NCBI GenBank assembly: GCA_023231105.1 | Contig: JALNWB010000040.1 | Coordinates: 1 to 25,887, forward strand | Source of the DNA: Ignavibacteriaceae bacterium | Lineage (GTDB): Bacteria > Bacteroidota > Ignavibacteria > Ignavibacteriales > Ignavibacteriaceae | DNA length: 25,887 bases | Reading direction: 5' to 3' | In this document: piece after piece, positions 1-8,144 of the stretch | Layout of the letters: each line of letters starts with the position of its first letter | Numbering within the stretch: position 1 is the stretch's first letter | Made by a program: the position numbers and the translations under genes | The notes under the pieces: model-generated | The model's input: the letters and a program-made list of their open reading frames with translations, nothing else | What the model was told of the DNA's origin: nothing | Databases searched by the model: none

Positions 1-125
1 CCATAAAAAGTTGGTAATTTTCGCCGAATCTTTTAAATTGGAATTGAAAAAAATGAAAATCAGGTATTTGAAAACGTATATAAATAAGTCAAAAATCAGA
101 ACTCTTTATTTGCATAACCACATTT

Positions 126-159
126 AAGTGCACTTTCCGCAAAAGTGCACTTTTTTTTT
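126..159 (+). terminator. Hairpin plus T-run directly before the Nif3-like gene
   Basis: Arms AAGTGCACTTT (126-136) and AAAGTGCACTT (142-152) are exact reverse complements around a 5-base loop, and nine T follow (151-159). This is the form of an intrinsic terminator, probably for a gene that lies before the window. The T-run ends only two bases before the ATG at 162, so it could instead act on the following gene as an attenuator or start-site structure. Bases 1-125 show no gene that I can support. Confidence 0.7.
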
Positions 160-161
160 AT

Positions 162-1274
162 ATGAATATTAACTCGGTACTAAAATTTATTGAAGAATGG
201 GCGCCGCCGCAAATCGTATGGCAAAAAGATAATGTCGGTTTGCAGGTTGGGAACTTGCATGGCAAAACAGACAATGTCATTCTTTGTTTAGAGGTAACCC
301 ATGAGGTTATTTCTGAAGCGGTCAAAAAGAAATGCAGCCTCATCATTTCGCACCACCCGCTTCTCTTTTCCCCGTTAAAAAAAATTGATACCGACCGAGA
401 CCCCATTTCCCAACTGACCGAACTTCTTCTGAAAAACAATCTAACCCTTCTTTCATTTCACACAAATTTAGATTTTACCGTTGACGGAGTAAGTTTTGCG
501 TTAGCCAAAAAATTGAGTCTTACGAATATTCGATTTTTAGTTAATCAGAAAGAAAATCAATCGAAGCTTGTGGTTTTTGTGCCGGAAAATGCTGTCGATA
601 AAGTCTCCGCAGCTTTATTTGAAGCGGGCGCCGGAAAGATCGGCGAATATGAAAAATGCAGTTTTAAAGGAAGTGGAAACGGAACATTTCAAGGTTCTGA
701 ATTTTCAAATCCCACCGTTGGGAAGAAAAATTTATTTGAAACGGTTGAAGAAATTCGCCTGGAAGTTTTAGTTGATGATTGGAATTTGGGCAAAGCAATT
801 TCAGCAATTAAAAAAGCGCATCCGTACGAAGAACCGGCGTTTGATATTTATCCCTTAAAAAATGAAAACCTAAAATACGGTTTTGGCGCTGTTGGAACAC
901 TCGATAAGCCGTTGAGTGAGAAAGAATTTCTTGCGCATGTTTCAAAAAAATTAAATACTGCCATCCGGTTTTCGAAGGGGAAAGGAAAAAGAATTTCCAA
1001 AGTTGCCGTCTGCGGAGGTTCGGGAAGCGATTTGTTGAAGGAGGCAATTGCAAGTGAGGCAGATGCCTTCGTGACCGCCGATATTAAGTACCATGCTTTC
1101 CATGATGCGAATAAAAAGATTTTGTTGATCGATGCCGGGCATTATGAAACGGAAATTCTTATTCTGCCGGAAATAAAATCACGTTTAGAAAAGTTTCTAA
1201 GTTTGAACAAAGAAAATTCAAAAGTTTTTCTTTATGGAAAAACGACTAACCCTATAAATTTTTTTAATAAATAA
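162..1274 (+). CDS. Nif3-like dinuclear metal centre protein (DUF34, YqfO-type)
   Basis: Member of the Nif3/DUF34 family, proteins that bind a two-metal centre and form toroidal hexamers; the cellular role is not settled, although databases often label it GTP cyclohydrolase 1 type 2 homologue. Expected metal ligands are visible: SHHPLLF (H64, H65), H100 and D104 in SFHTNLD, and H327 and E331 in GHYETE. At 370 residues it is the long form, with a PII/CutA-like insert between the two Nif3 halves (roughly residues 130-235). The N-terminus (EEWAPP ... DNVGLQVGN) matches the family, which supports the ATG at 162 even though no ribosome binding site precedes it, only the T-run of a hairpin. The next gene begins 14 bases after the stop, so the two are probably co-transcribed. 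Confidence 0.9.
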   Translation: MNINSVLKFIEEWAPPQIVWQKDNVGLQVGNLHGKTDNVILCLEVTHEVISEAVKKKCSLIISHHPLLFSPLKKIDTDRDPISQLTELLLKNNLTLLSFHTNLDFTVDGVSFALAKKLSLTNIRFLVNQKENQSKLVVFVPENAVDKVSAALFEAGAGKIGEYEKCSFKGSGNGTFQGSEFSNPTVGKKNLFETVEEIRLEVLVDDWNLGKAISAIKKAHPYEEPAFDIYPLKNENLKYGFGAVGTLDKPLSEKEFLAHVSKKLNTAIRFSKGKGKRISKVAVCGGSGSDLLKEAIASEADAFVTADIKYHAFHDANKKILLIDAGHYETEILILPEIKSRLEKFLSLNKENSKVFLYGKTTNPINFFNK

Positions 1275-1288
1275 AGGAGAATACTACG

Positions 1289-2011
1289 TTGCAAAATAAA
1301 CTAAAACTACTTAACCAACTTCAGATGATAGACAACCAACTTGATCATCTGGAAGAACTTCGCGGAGACCTGCCGCTAAACGTGCAGGCTCTTGTAACGC
1401 AAATAAACAACCTGCAAGGAACCATCACAGCGAAAGAAGAAGAACAAGAAGTTTCTCTTAGCAAAAGAGCAAAAAATGAAGAAGAGATTGAGCGGCTGAC
1501 GGAGAATCAGAAAAAATTTAAAGCTCAGCTTTATTCCGTTAGAAACAATAAAGAATATGACGCGCTAACGAAAGAGATTGATCATTCGGATGAAATAGTT
1601 AAAAAGCATCACGCGGAAAATGATGCTTTAGCAGATTTAAGTAAAAAGCTAAGTTTTGAAATCGAAGAGATAACTCCCCAGTTGGATGAATTGAAAAAAG
1701 AACTAAAAGAAAAAGAAGAAGACTTAGATAAGATCATAAAATCAAACGAAAAAGAAGAAGCAAAATATCTTGCAGAACGCGCAAAGATTGAACCACAGCT
1801 TAGAAAAGGTGATTACTCCGCTTATCTCCGCATTCGTAAAGCAAAAAAAGGATTAGCTGTTGCAACCGTGGTTCGTTCGGCATGTTCCGGCTGCCATAAA
1901 ATTATTCCTTCGCAAAAACAAATTGAAATAAGAAAGAACGATAGAATTCACTATTGCGAATACTGCGGAAGAATTCTTGTTTCGGCTGAACTTGGCGATA
2001 AAAACGTATAA
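1289..2011 (+). CDS. Coiled-coil protein with C-terminal C4 zinc ribbon (DUF164-type)
   Basis: A 240-residue protein whose first ~185 residues are almost entirely charged, heptad-like helix (long runs of E, K, L, I), predicting an antiparallel coiled coil. It ends in a zinc ribbon with ligands C199 and C202 (CSGC) and C223 and C226 (CEYC). This matches the zinc-ribbon DUF164 family, often found next to Nif3-like genes as here; a nucleic-acid-binding or protein-docking role is inferred, not shown. The start is a TTG at 1289, chosen because AAGGAGA (1274-1280) lies 8 bases upstream and the preceding gene stops at 1274. No in-frame ATG would preserve the N-terminal helix. Confidence 0.85.
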   Translation: MQNKLKLLNQLQMIDNQLDHLEELRGDLPLNVQALVTQINNLQGTITAKEEEQEVSLSKRAKNEEEIERLTENQKKFKAQLYSVRNNKEYDALTKEIDHSDEIVKKHHAENDALADLSKKLSFEIEEITPQLDELKKELKEKEEDLDKIIKSNEKEEAKYLAERAKIEPQLRKGDYSAYLRIRKAKKGLAVATVVRSACSGCHKIIPSQKQIEIRKNDRIHYCEYCGRILVSAELGDKNV

Positions 2012-2060
2012 TGAATGATGGGGAGTTTTTTTCATTTTAAGTAACAGTCATTTAAAAGAT

Positions 2061-2105
2061 TCCTTTGGAAGGCTGATGAATTATAAAATATTCGTTTCCA
2101 AAGGG
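2061..2105 (+). other. Intergenic hairpin between zinc-ribbon gene and pgk
   Basis: CCTTTGGAA (2062-2070) pairs exactly with TTCCAAAGG (2096-2104) around a 25-base loop, with one further wobble pair outside. No T-run follows directly, so it is not a standard terminator. The 252-base gap 2012-2263 holds no gene I recognise and no motif that I could assign to a known structured RNA. A weak terminator, a leader structure for pgk or an uncatalogued RNA are all possible. Confidence 0.35.
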
Positions 2106-2263
2106 ATCTATTGACTGCGTGATAATCTTTCTTTTCCAAACTTTTTTCATTTCTCCTTCGTCTTATTTACAAATTCAGATATTCGTTCACAGAATTATTT
2201 CGCATTCATATTTTCTTCCTTTTCCGTAACTTGCAAGTGCAATTAATAATAATTGAGGATTAA

Positions 2264-3457
2264 ATGAAAAAGAGAACAATAGATCAAATAGATTTAAAAA
2301 ATAAACGCGTGCTCGTTCGTGTCGATTTTAACGTTCCTTTAGATGAAAATCTAAATGTTACCGATGACAAGCGCATAGTTGAATCACTTCCGACCATAAA
2401 AAAAATTATTGCCGAAGGGGGAAAAGCAATTTTGATGAGTCACCTTGGCAGACCGAAAGGAAAAGTAAATCTCAAGTACAGTTTGGCGCCAGCGGCTAAA
2501 AAACTTTCCGAACTTCTTGGTAAAGAAGTGAAACTCGCTCCCGACTGCATTGGCGAAGAGGTAAAAACTTTAGTGAGAAATATGAAAAGCGGTGAAGTTA
2601 TTCTTTTAGAAAATTTGCGATTCCATGAAGAAGAAGAAAAAAACGATCCCGCTTTTGCAAAACAACTTGCGGAACTTGGAGATGTTTACGTAAACGATGC
2701 TTTCGGCAGCGCGCACCGTGCACACGCTTCAACTGAAGGAGTTACAAAATTTCTGGCGGTTTCCGTTGCAGGTTATTTGATGGAAAAAGAATTAAATTAT
2801 TTGGGAAAAGTTGTCGGAACGCCGGAGCGTCCGTATTGCGCTATTCTTGGCGGAGCAAAAATTTCCGGCAAGATAGATGTGATCAACAATTTACTTGATA
2901 AAGTTGATACGTTGATTATTGGCGGCGGAATGGCTTATACTTTTTACAAAGCGCAAGGCTGGGAAATTGGAACGTCTTTGCTTGAAGCAGAAAAAGTTGA
3001 TCTTGCAAAAGAACTGCTTGAAAAAGTGAAAACAAAAAAGTTGCAGTTCCTTCTTCCTGTTGATGTTGTGGTTGCTGCGGAATTTAAGAACGATTCACCT
3101 TCCGAAGTTGTTAAAGTTAGTGAAATGCCATCCGACAAAATGGGGTTGGATATTGGACCGGAATCTATTAATTTATTCAGCGAAGCAATTAGAAATTCAA
3201 AAACCATCGTTTGGAACGGACCGATGGGCGTTTTTGAGTTTGACAATTTTGCCAAAGGAACAAATACGATTGCAGAAGTGTTAGCTGAAGTAACGGTAAA
3301 AGGCGCAACAACCGTAATTGGCGGTGGAGATTCTGCCGCGGCAATTGCTAAAGCAGGATTAGAGAAAAAAGTTTCGCACGTTTCTACCGGCGGCGGCGCT
3401 TCGTTGGAATTTCTTGAAGGAAAAGTTCTTCCCGGCGTTGAAGCGTTGAATGACTAA
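2264..3457 (+). CDS. pgk: Phosphoglycerate kinase
   Basis: Glycolytic enzyme that transfers phosphate between 1,3-bisphosphoglycerate and ADP, giving 3-phosphoglycerate and ATP, in the cytoplasm. The 397-residue length is normal for bacteria. Diagnostic motifs appear in order: RVDFNVPLDEN near residue 19, SHLGRPKG (59-66), LENLRFHEEE, NDAFGSAHRAHAS, GGAKISGKI, GPMGVFEF, then the nucleotide-binding GGGDSAAA (353-360) and STGGGASLEFLEGK at the C-terminus. GAGGA at 2255-2259 is a ribosome binding site for the ATG at 2264. The toxin-antitoxin pair begins only 11 bases after the stop and may be read from the same transcript. Confidence 0.98.
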   Translation: MKKRTIDQIDLKNKRVLVRVDFNVPLDENLNVTDDKRIVESLPTIKKIIAEGGKAILMSHLGRPKGKVNLKYSLAPAAKKLSELLGKEVKLAPDCIGEEVKTLVRNMKSGEVILLENLRFHEEEEKNDPAFAKQLAELGDVYVNDAFGSAHRAHASTEGVTKFLAVSVAGYLMEKELNYLGKVVGTPERPYCAILGGAKISGKIDVINNLLDKVDTLIIGGGMAYTFYKAQGWEIGTSLLEAEKVDLAKELLEKVKTKKLQFLLPVDVVVAAEFKNDSPSEVVKVSEMPSDKMGLDIGPESINLFSEAIRNSKTIVWNGPMGVFEFDNFAKGTNTIAEVLAEVTVKGATTVIGGGDSAAAIAKAGLEKKVSHVSTGGGASLEFLEGKVLPGVEALND

Positions 3458-3468
3458 AGGATATTATT

Positions 3469-3705
3469 ATGAAAAAAGATTTTATAAATATCGATAAGGA
3501 AATTTTGGGTGGAACTCCTGTTTTCTCGGGAACTAGAGTTCCTATCCAGACGCTTTTTGATCATTTGGAAAAGGGAATTACCGTAGATGATTTTCTAGAA
3601 GATTTTCCTTCTGTATCGAAAGAGCAGGCAATTCAAACATTACAGTTCGCGGAAGAAATCCTAACTTCAGAAAAATACAGTTTTATTTATGAAACTGCTG
3701 CTTGA
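3469..3705 (+). CDS. DUF433 family antitoxin
   Basis: A 78-residue protein of the DUF433 family, recognised by GGTPVFSGTRVPIQTLFDHL and a following helical region (VSKEQAIQTLQFAEE). Family members have a small helix-turn-helix fold and are usually paired with a PIN-like DUF5615 protein, which is exactly what follows. Expected role: bind and neutralise the toxin and repress the operon. AAGGA at 3457-3461 is a well-placed ribosome binding site. The reading frame overlaps the next gene by 17 bases, consistent with translational coupling. The assignment to the family is firm; toxin-antitoxin activity is inferred from family and pairing. Confidence 0.87.
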   Translation: MKKDFINIDKEILGGTPVFSGTRVPIQTLFDHLEKGITVDDFLEDFPSVSKEQAIQTLQFAEEILTSEKYSFIYETAA

Positions 3706-4009
3706 CGAAAATCTACCAAAGAAACTTAAGAACGATTTTAGTGAGTATTTTATTTGTACAGTGAGTGATAAGTTATGGAACGGAAAAAAGAATGGCGAGC
3801 TTCTTCAAGCAATGATTGACGATGGATTTGATGTTTTATTATCGTTTGATAAAAACTTACAGCATCAACAAAATTTTAACAAGTATCCAGTTGCGGTTTT
3901 TCTCTTAAACGCTGAGGATAACACTTATTTGACTCTAAAAAAATTAGTTCAACCAATTAAGGATATATTACAGTTGCCTTTGCAAATTGGTGTTACTGAA
4001 ATTAAATAA
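3689..4009 (+). CDS. DUF5615 PIN-like toxin
   Basis: A 106-residue protein starting MKLLLDENLPKKL, the hallmark of DUF5615/Mut7-C-like PIN-fold proteins. Acidic residues expected in the nuclease site are visible at D6 and E7 (LLDEN), D27 and D54 (LLSFDKN). The likely activity is RNA cleavage, held in check by the DUF433 partner encoded just upstream with a 17-base overlap. No target can be deduced. The following rhomboid gene starts 18 bases after the stop, so the pair lies inside a longer same-strand run (pgk to the protein at 4945) rather than as an isolated island. Confidence 0.82.
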   Translation: MKLLLDENLPKKLKNDFSEYFICTVSDKLWNGKKNGELLQAMIDDGFDVLLSFDKNLQHQQNFNKYPVAVFLLNAEDNTYLTLKKLVQPIKDILQLPLQIGVTEIK

Positions 4010-4027
4010 ATTATTTAAGGAATGTGA

Positions 4028-4939
4028 ATGGGTTTATACAACAGAGATTACAATCGCCCTAGCGGATTAGGCGGCTTCGGATTGTTCCCGCCGGTGATTA
4101 AAAATTTGCTTATCATCAACGGTGCAATTTTCTTGTTAATGATGATGATGCAGAATATTGTTTTCAATGGCGTTCCGGCAGAACAGATTATAATTCGCTG
4201 GTTCGCATTAATGCCCTTGGGTCAAGGGTTTCAGGTCTGGCAGTTAATTACGTATCAATTTTTGCACGGCGGATTTTCGCACATATTGTTTAATATGTTT
4301 GCCTTATGGATGTTCGGCGCAGAGATTGAACATACATATGGCTCAAAAAAATTTCTGTTATACTATTTGTTATGCGGGGTCGGTGCCGGGCTTTTGCATC
4401 TGTTCCTTTCCCCAATTTTAACCGGAGCTTTGGCGCCAACAATCGGCGCTTCGGGCGCTATTTATGGTGTGATGATCGCATTCGCAATGTTCTTCCCGGA
4501 TAGATTAATTTTTCTTTATTTCTTCATTCCCGTTAAGGCAAAATATTTTATTGCGTTTATGGTTGTGTTTGAATTTCTTGCGGTTGACAGCGTCGGCAGC
4601 GGAGTTGCTCACCTTGCGCATTTAGGCGGAGCGCTCGTCGGGTTTTTGTTTATTCTTTTTGATAAAGACTCTACCGTTAGTTTTAAGGAAATCTTTGGCG
4701 GATCACGCAGAGGATATTCTCCTCCGAGAAATATTTTTCAAAAATCTTCATTCAAAAATCCTTTTAAGAAAACAGAAACTGAAATTGAAGATGCAACTTA
4801 CTCCGATGTGAATGATGGTAAAAGCGATGTGACACAGGAAGATATTGATAAAATTCTGGACAAGATAAGCCAGTCAGGGTATAAAAATTTAACCGAGCGT
4901 GAGAAGAAAATTCTTTTTGAAGCCAGTCGAAAGATGTAA
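4028..4939 (+). CDS. Rhomboid family intramembrane serine protease
   Basis: A 303-residue integral membrane protease that cuts substrates within or next to the membrane. The catalytic dyad is visible: serine in GASGAIYG (S142) and histidine in AHLGGALVG (H198). The HGGFSHILFNMFALWMFG segment (80-97) matches the conserved rhomboid H-x-x-x-N region. About six hydrophobic segments lie between residues 24 and 212. A cytoplasmic tail follows, with a charged linker and a terminal helix pair (DIDKILDKISQSG ... LTEREKKILFEASRKM) that resembles the short C-terminal domain common on Bacteroidota rhomboids. The stop is six bases before the next ATG, suggesting co-translation. Confidence 0.92.
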   Translation: MGLYNRDYNRPSGLGGFGLFPPVIKNLLIINGAIFLLMMMMQNIVFNGVPAEQIIIRWFALMPLGQGFQVWQLITYQFLHGGFSHILFNMFALWMFGAEIEHTYGSKKFLLYYLLCGVGAGLLHLFLSPILTGALAPTIGASGAIYGVMIAFAMFFPDRLIFLYFFIPVKAKYFIAFMVVFEFLAVDSVGSGVAHLAHLGGALVGFLFILFDKDSTVSFKEIFGGSRRGYSPPRNIFQKSSFKNPFKKTETEIEDATYSDVNDGKSDVTQEDIDKILDKISQSGYKNLTEREKKILFEASRKM

Positions 4940-4944
4940 AGGGA

Positions 4945-5280
4945 ATGCCGGCTAAAAAAAAATTCTGGTTTACTTTATTAGCGGCGCTTGCCATTGGATT
5001 TGCGACAATTGTCTTTTATGCCGCGAAGGTAAAAACTATTGAGCAAAACACTTTCGTAAAGTTTTACACTGATTATTTGATAGCTCAAGATTCGCTTGGG
5101 AACGATGTTGCTTCCTCAAAAAAGATTAGAGGGCAATTGTATAAAAAATATTCGATAACCAACGAAGAATATCTTTCCACGATAAATGATTATAACAGCG
5201 ATCAGAAAAAGTGGGCGGAGTTTTTCGGCAAAGTGATGGAGAACTTAGAAGCACAGCAGAAAAAAAGAAGGATCAAGTAA
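4945..5280 (+). CDS. Small membrane-anchored protein, possibly DUF4296-like
   Basis: A 111-residue protein with one N-terminal hydrophobic segment (about 8-26) after a short basic start, so it is likely anchored with the rest outside the cytoplasm. The remainder is helical and charged, with FVKFYTDYLIAQDSLGND, a KKYSITNEEYLSTINDYN segment and KWAEFFGKVMENLEAQQ. The order of these pieces recalls DUF4296 proteins of Bacteroidota, though there is no lipobox cysteine; the assignment is tentative. The start has AAAGGG nearly touching the ATG, a poor spacing, so translation may depend on coupling to the rhomboid gene six bases upstream. Function unknown. Confidence 0.7.
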   Translation: MPAKKKFWFTLLAALAIGFATIVFYAAKVKTIEQNTFVKFYTDYLIAQDSLGNDVASSKKIRGQLYKKYSITNEEYLSTINDYNSDQKKWAEFFGKVMENLEAQQKKRRIK

Positions 5281-5349
5281 GTCGTAAAATTCCACCATTA
5301 CTATACATGCCGACAAGAATATGTGGTTACAGAATTTTGGCGGAATGAC

Positions 5350-5399
5350 TGGATGAATGATTCTATTGTATTTAATTCAACCATGCAATCATTCATTCA
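5350..5399. repeat. Inverted repeat in convergent gap, related to ends of the four-helix-bundle unit
   Basis: TGGATGAATGATT (5350-5362) and AATCATTCATTCA (5387-5399) match as inverted arms at 12 of 13 positions. The right side, TTCAACCATGC + AATC + ATTCATTC (5376-5398), is the same as 13570-13588 except for the 4-base AATC. It therefore looks like a small version, lacking a gene, of the unit at 13011-13588. It lies between the convergent genes ending at 5280 and 5436 and may also serve as a terminator. Confidence 0.6.
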
Positions 5400-5435
5400 A
5401 GCCCACATCTTAAATAATTTTATTTTTTAGTCTCC

Positions 5436-8042
5436 TTAAGTTATAGTTTTCATCTTTGCAACAACAATTCTTATAGCGGCGTAACTGATAAACTCGGGAA
5501 GCCGCTTTTTCAATTCCTTTAAACTTGTAAATCCTTTTTGAACTTGTTTAGAAATCTGTTGATAAAGTTCTTCGGTTAAAAGAGATGAAATTTCGGTTTC
5601 GGGGAAATATTCCAAAATAGTTTCCACCTGCATTGAAATTACCGGCTCGGCAAGTTTTCTTGTTTCAGCAATTTCTTTTAACGTAAATCCTTTTTGAATT
5701 AACTGGTACGTTTCCGTTATTGACGAAGGAAGAGATCGCTTCCCGGTTTTTATTTCACTGAACAGCGTCGTATCGTTTTCTGCAAAGCCTTCGATGATTT
5801 CTAAAAATGCAGCGCCAAGTTTTGTAAACATCCGCTGATTAAATCCCTTTATCTGAAGCATCTCAAAATGCGTTGCCGGTTTTTTTTCTGCAAGTTCGCG
5901 CAGAACATCATCACCGCAGACAATATATTTTGGCTGTGCAAATTTCGCTGCAACTTTATCTCTCTCTTCTTTTAACAAATGAAACAGCTCTAAATTCTTT
6001 TCGTAATTCTGCGGTTCCTCGGTTTGAGGAATAATTCCTTTCTGCAGAAGAAACTGTTTCCCTTTATTCGTAAGAAAAATCTTCTTGAATTGTTTCGTAT
6101 CCTTTTGCAAATCCTCAGTATCAATAAGATGCCGCACAACCGTGATGATATCTTGTTTTGAAAATGTTGAACAAACACCAAACGTGGAAATTGTTTTTAG
6201 GTTTGTCGCTTTCGATGAACCGGATAGAATCGAAACAAGCTGCGTTTCGGTTACGCCAAGATCCATTTCATGCGCAGTTCTTAAAAGAATTTCGCGCAAA
6301 TAATCGATGGTAGATTCCGGAAGAGAATCTTTCGTTACGCAAGTATCGCACTTGTTACATTTATACGTTGAAACTTCTTCACCGAAATAACGCAAGATAA
6401 ATTTGAACCGGCATTCTTTGCAGTAAACAAAATCAATCATCTGCTCAAGTTTTTTCTGCGCGTGAAAGTATGCTTGATTAAGCTTCATATAATTGATATT
6501 GAGCTTTGAAATTTCTACGCGCGGTCCTTTTAAGAAAAGACTTTCTCTGCCGAGCGGTTTGGTATATTCAAGAATTCCGCTGTGCTGTAAAGAGAGTAAC
6601 GCCTTGTCGATTTCATCCGTTGAGGTACTGAGTTCATTGGCAAAATCTTGCAAAGAAAAATTAATTTTTGAAGTGAAGAGAGATGAACCGAATTTTCGAA
6701 GCAAGAAAATGATCAGTTCTTTTTTTAGAGCGGACTTTAAATGCTTGGTATAATTTTTTAGATGTTCTAAATCTATAATGATTTGAAGAGAGTTTTGCCG
6801 TTCGAAATCGGAAATAAATTTCAGATGCCCGGCTTCTTCGAGAATTTTAATTGCCGCCATCAGCAATCCCTTTGAGAAATCCTTTTTTATAAACGAAGAG
6901 AGATATTCAAAATTGATCGGAATTTCCGTCTCTTTTGTTTCACCAATTTTTACTTTTCCATAAGTACAAAGTCCCTCGTACAACTTTTGCAATAGTTCTT
7001 TATCAGGATAAGAAGACTGAATAAAATATTGATGAATGGAAGAATCATTCGCTTCAAACAATAAAACTGCGGTAGAAGGTTTTCCGTCTCTGCCCGCTCT
7101 TCCGATTTCCTGGTAATAATTTTCTATCGTTCCCGGCATGTTGTAATGGATGACGAGACGGATATCTTTTTTATCAATGCCCATTCCAAATGCGTTGGTA
7201 GCAATTATAACGGGAGTTTTGCTTTCGAGAAATTCTTCTTGAATTCTCTTCCGCTGCGCTGATGTTAGTCCGGCGTGATAAAACGAATTTTTAATTTTGT
7301 ACATCGATAAGACTTGCGAAACGTCTTCGGCTTTTTTTCTTGATGAAGTATAAATTATCGCCGGAGTTTTGTAAAGCGAAACTAATTCAACAACTTTTTC
7401 ATCTTTCTTTTTTGTGTGGATAACTTGAATAGAAAGATTGTCACGCTCAAACCCTTTTACAAAAACTTTTGGTTGATGCAGCCCAAGCTGCACGAGAATA
7501 TCATCGCGGACTTCCGGAGTTGCAGTTGCCGTAAATGCCGCTATCTTTTTCACTCCGGAAAAAGTTAGGAACTCTTTTATTTTCCGGTAACTCGGACGGA
7601 AATTATGCCCCCATTCCGAAATACAATGCGCTTCATCAACAAAAACAAAGTTTGGATTAAGCTGTTTTATTTTTTCCGCGAAGTAAAGATTTTCAAACCG
7701 CTCCGGTGCAACGTAAAGGAGTTTTATTTTTCCGTACGAAACTTCTTTTAAAATTCTCTCAATTTCATAATACTCAAGCGAACTGTTAATAAAGGCTGAG
7801 ATCATTTCCGTTTTATTCAATCCGTCGACCTGGTCTTTCATTAAAGCGATGAGAGGAGAGACGACAAGCGAAAAATTTTCAGAAATTAGCGCGGGAATTT
7901 GATAACAAATAGATTTTCCTGCGCCCGTTGGTAAAACCGCGAGCACATGATTTCCGGCAAGAATTTCTTTAATAATTTCTTCCTGCCCGAATCTAAATTT
8001 TTTATAGCCGAAATATTTTTCTAACGCTTGATGAGGAGTCAT
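5436..8042 (-). CDS. recQ: RecQ-family ATP-dependent DNA helicase, long form
   Basis: 3'-5' DNA helicase of recombination and repair. Core motifs: LPTGAGKS (Walker A, K43), DEAH (136-139), TATATP (171-176) and QEIGRAGRDG (311-320). The zinc-site cysteines C541, C544, C562 and C565 come about 220 residues after motif VI, whereas in E. coli RecQ they follow it by about 55. The extra stretch (about 345-530) looks like winged-helix segments. A second winged-helix region (571-675), an HRDC-like domain (680-755, EERDKVAAKF ... MLQIKGFNQRMF) and a C-terminal helix-turn-helix (775-865, GFTLKEIAETRKL) follow. At 868 residues it is longer than the usual 600-730. Two -7-like elements (minus-strand TATGTTTG at 8093-8100 and TATTTTTG at 8102-8109) lie upstream, but without a -33 element. 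Confidence 0.93.
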   Translation of the reverse strand: MTPHQALEKYFGYKKFRFGQEEIIKEILAGNHVLAVLPTGAGKSICYQIPALISENFSLVVSPLIALMKDQVDGLNKTEMISAFINSSLEYYEIERILKEVSYGKIKLLYVAPERFENLYFAEKIKQLNPNFVFVDEAHCISEWGHNFRPSYRKIKEFLTFSGVKKIAAFTATATPEVRDDILVQLGLHQPKVFVKGFERDNLSIQVIHTKKKDEKVVELVSLYKTPAIIYTSSRKKAEDVSQVLSMYKIKNSFYHAGLTSAQRKRIQEEFLESKTPVIIATNAFGMGIDKKDIRLVIHYNMPGTIENYYQEIGRAGRDGKPSTAVLLFEANDSSIHQYFIQSSYPDKELLQKLYEGLCTYGKVKIGETKETEIPINFEYLSSFIKKDFSKGLLMAAIKILEEAGHLKFISDFERQNSLQIIIDLEHLKNYTKHLKSALKKELIIFLLRKFGSSLFTSKINFSLQDFANELSTSTDEIDKALLSLQHSGILEYTKPLGRESLFLKGPRVEISKLNINYMKLNQAYFHAQKKLEQMIDFVYCKECRFKFILRYFGEEVSTYKCNKCDTCVTKDSLPESTIDYLREILLRTAHEMDLGVTETQLVSILSGSSKATNLKTISTFGVCSTFSKQDIITVVRHLIDTEDLQKDTKQFKKIFLTNKGKQFLLQKGIIPQTEEPQNYEKNLELFHLLKEERDKVAAKFAQPKYIVCGDDVLRELAEKKPATHFEMLQIKGFNQRMFTKLGAAFLEIIEGFAENDTTLFSEIKTGKRSLPSSITETYQLIQKGFTLKEIAETRKLAEPVISMQVETILEYFPETEISSLLTEELYQQISKQVQKGFTSLKELKKRLPEFISYAAIRIVVAKMKTIT

Positions 8043-8144
8043 TTTACTTTATGTATGCGTACACATTCTTTTATTTTGAATTAAAGTTTTTACAAACATA
8101 ACAAAAATAATCTTTGTGTAGGAAATGGAAGACCGAGAACAAGG

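Noticed and set aside
2012..2263. Possible RNase P RNA or other structural RNA after the zinc-ribbon gene
   Set aside because: The gap is too short for RNase P RNA, and I see none of its conserved core sequences; only one hairpin is present.
8093..8109. Full promoter for recQ
   Set aside because: Two TAnnTTTG-like sites are present on the minus strand, but no TTG lies at the right distance upstream, so it is only mentioned in the gene entry.
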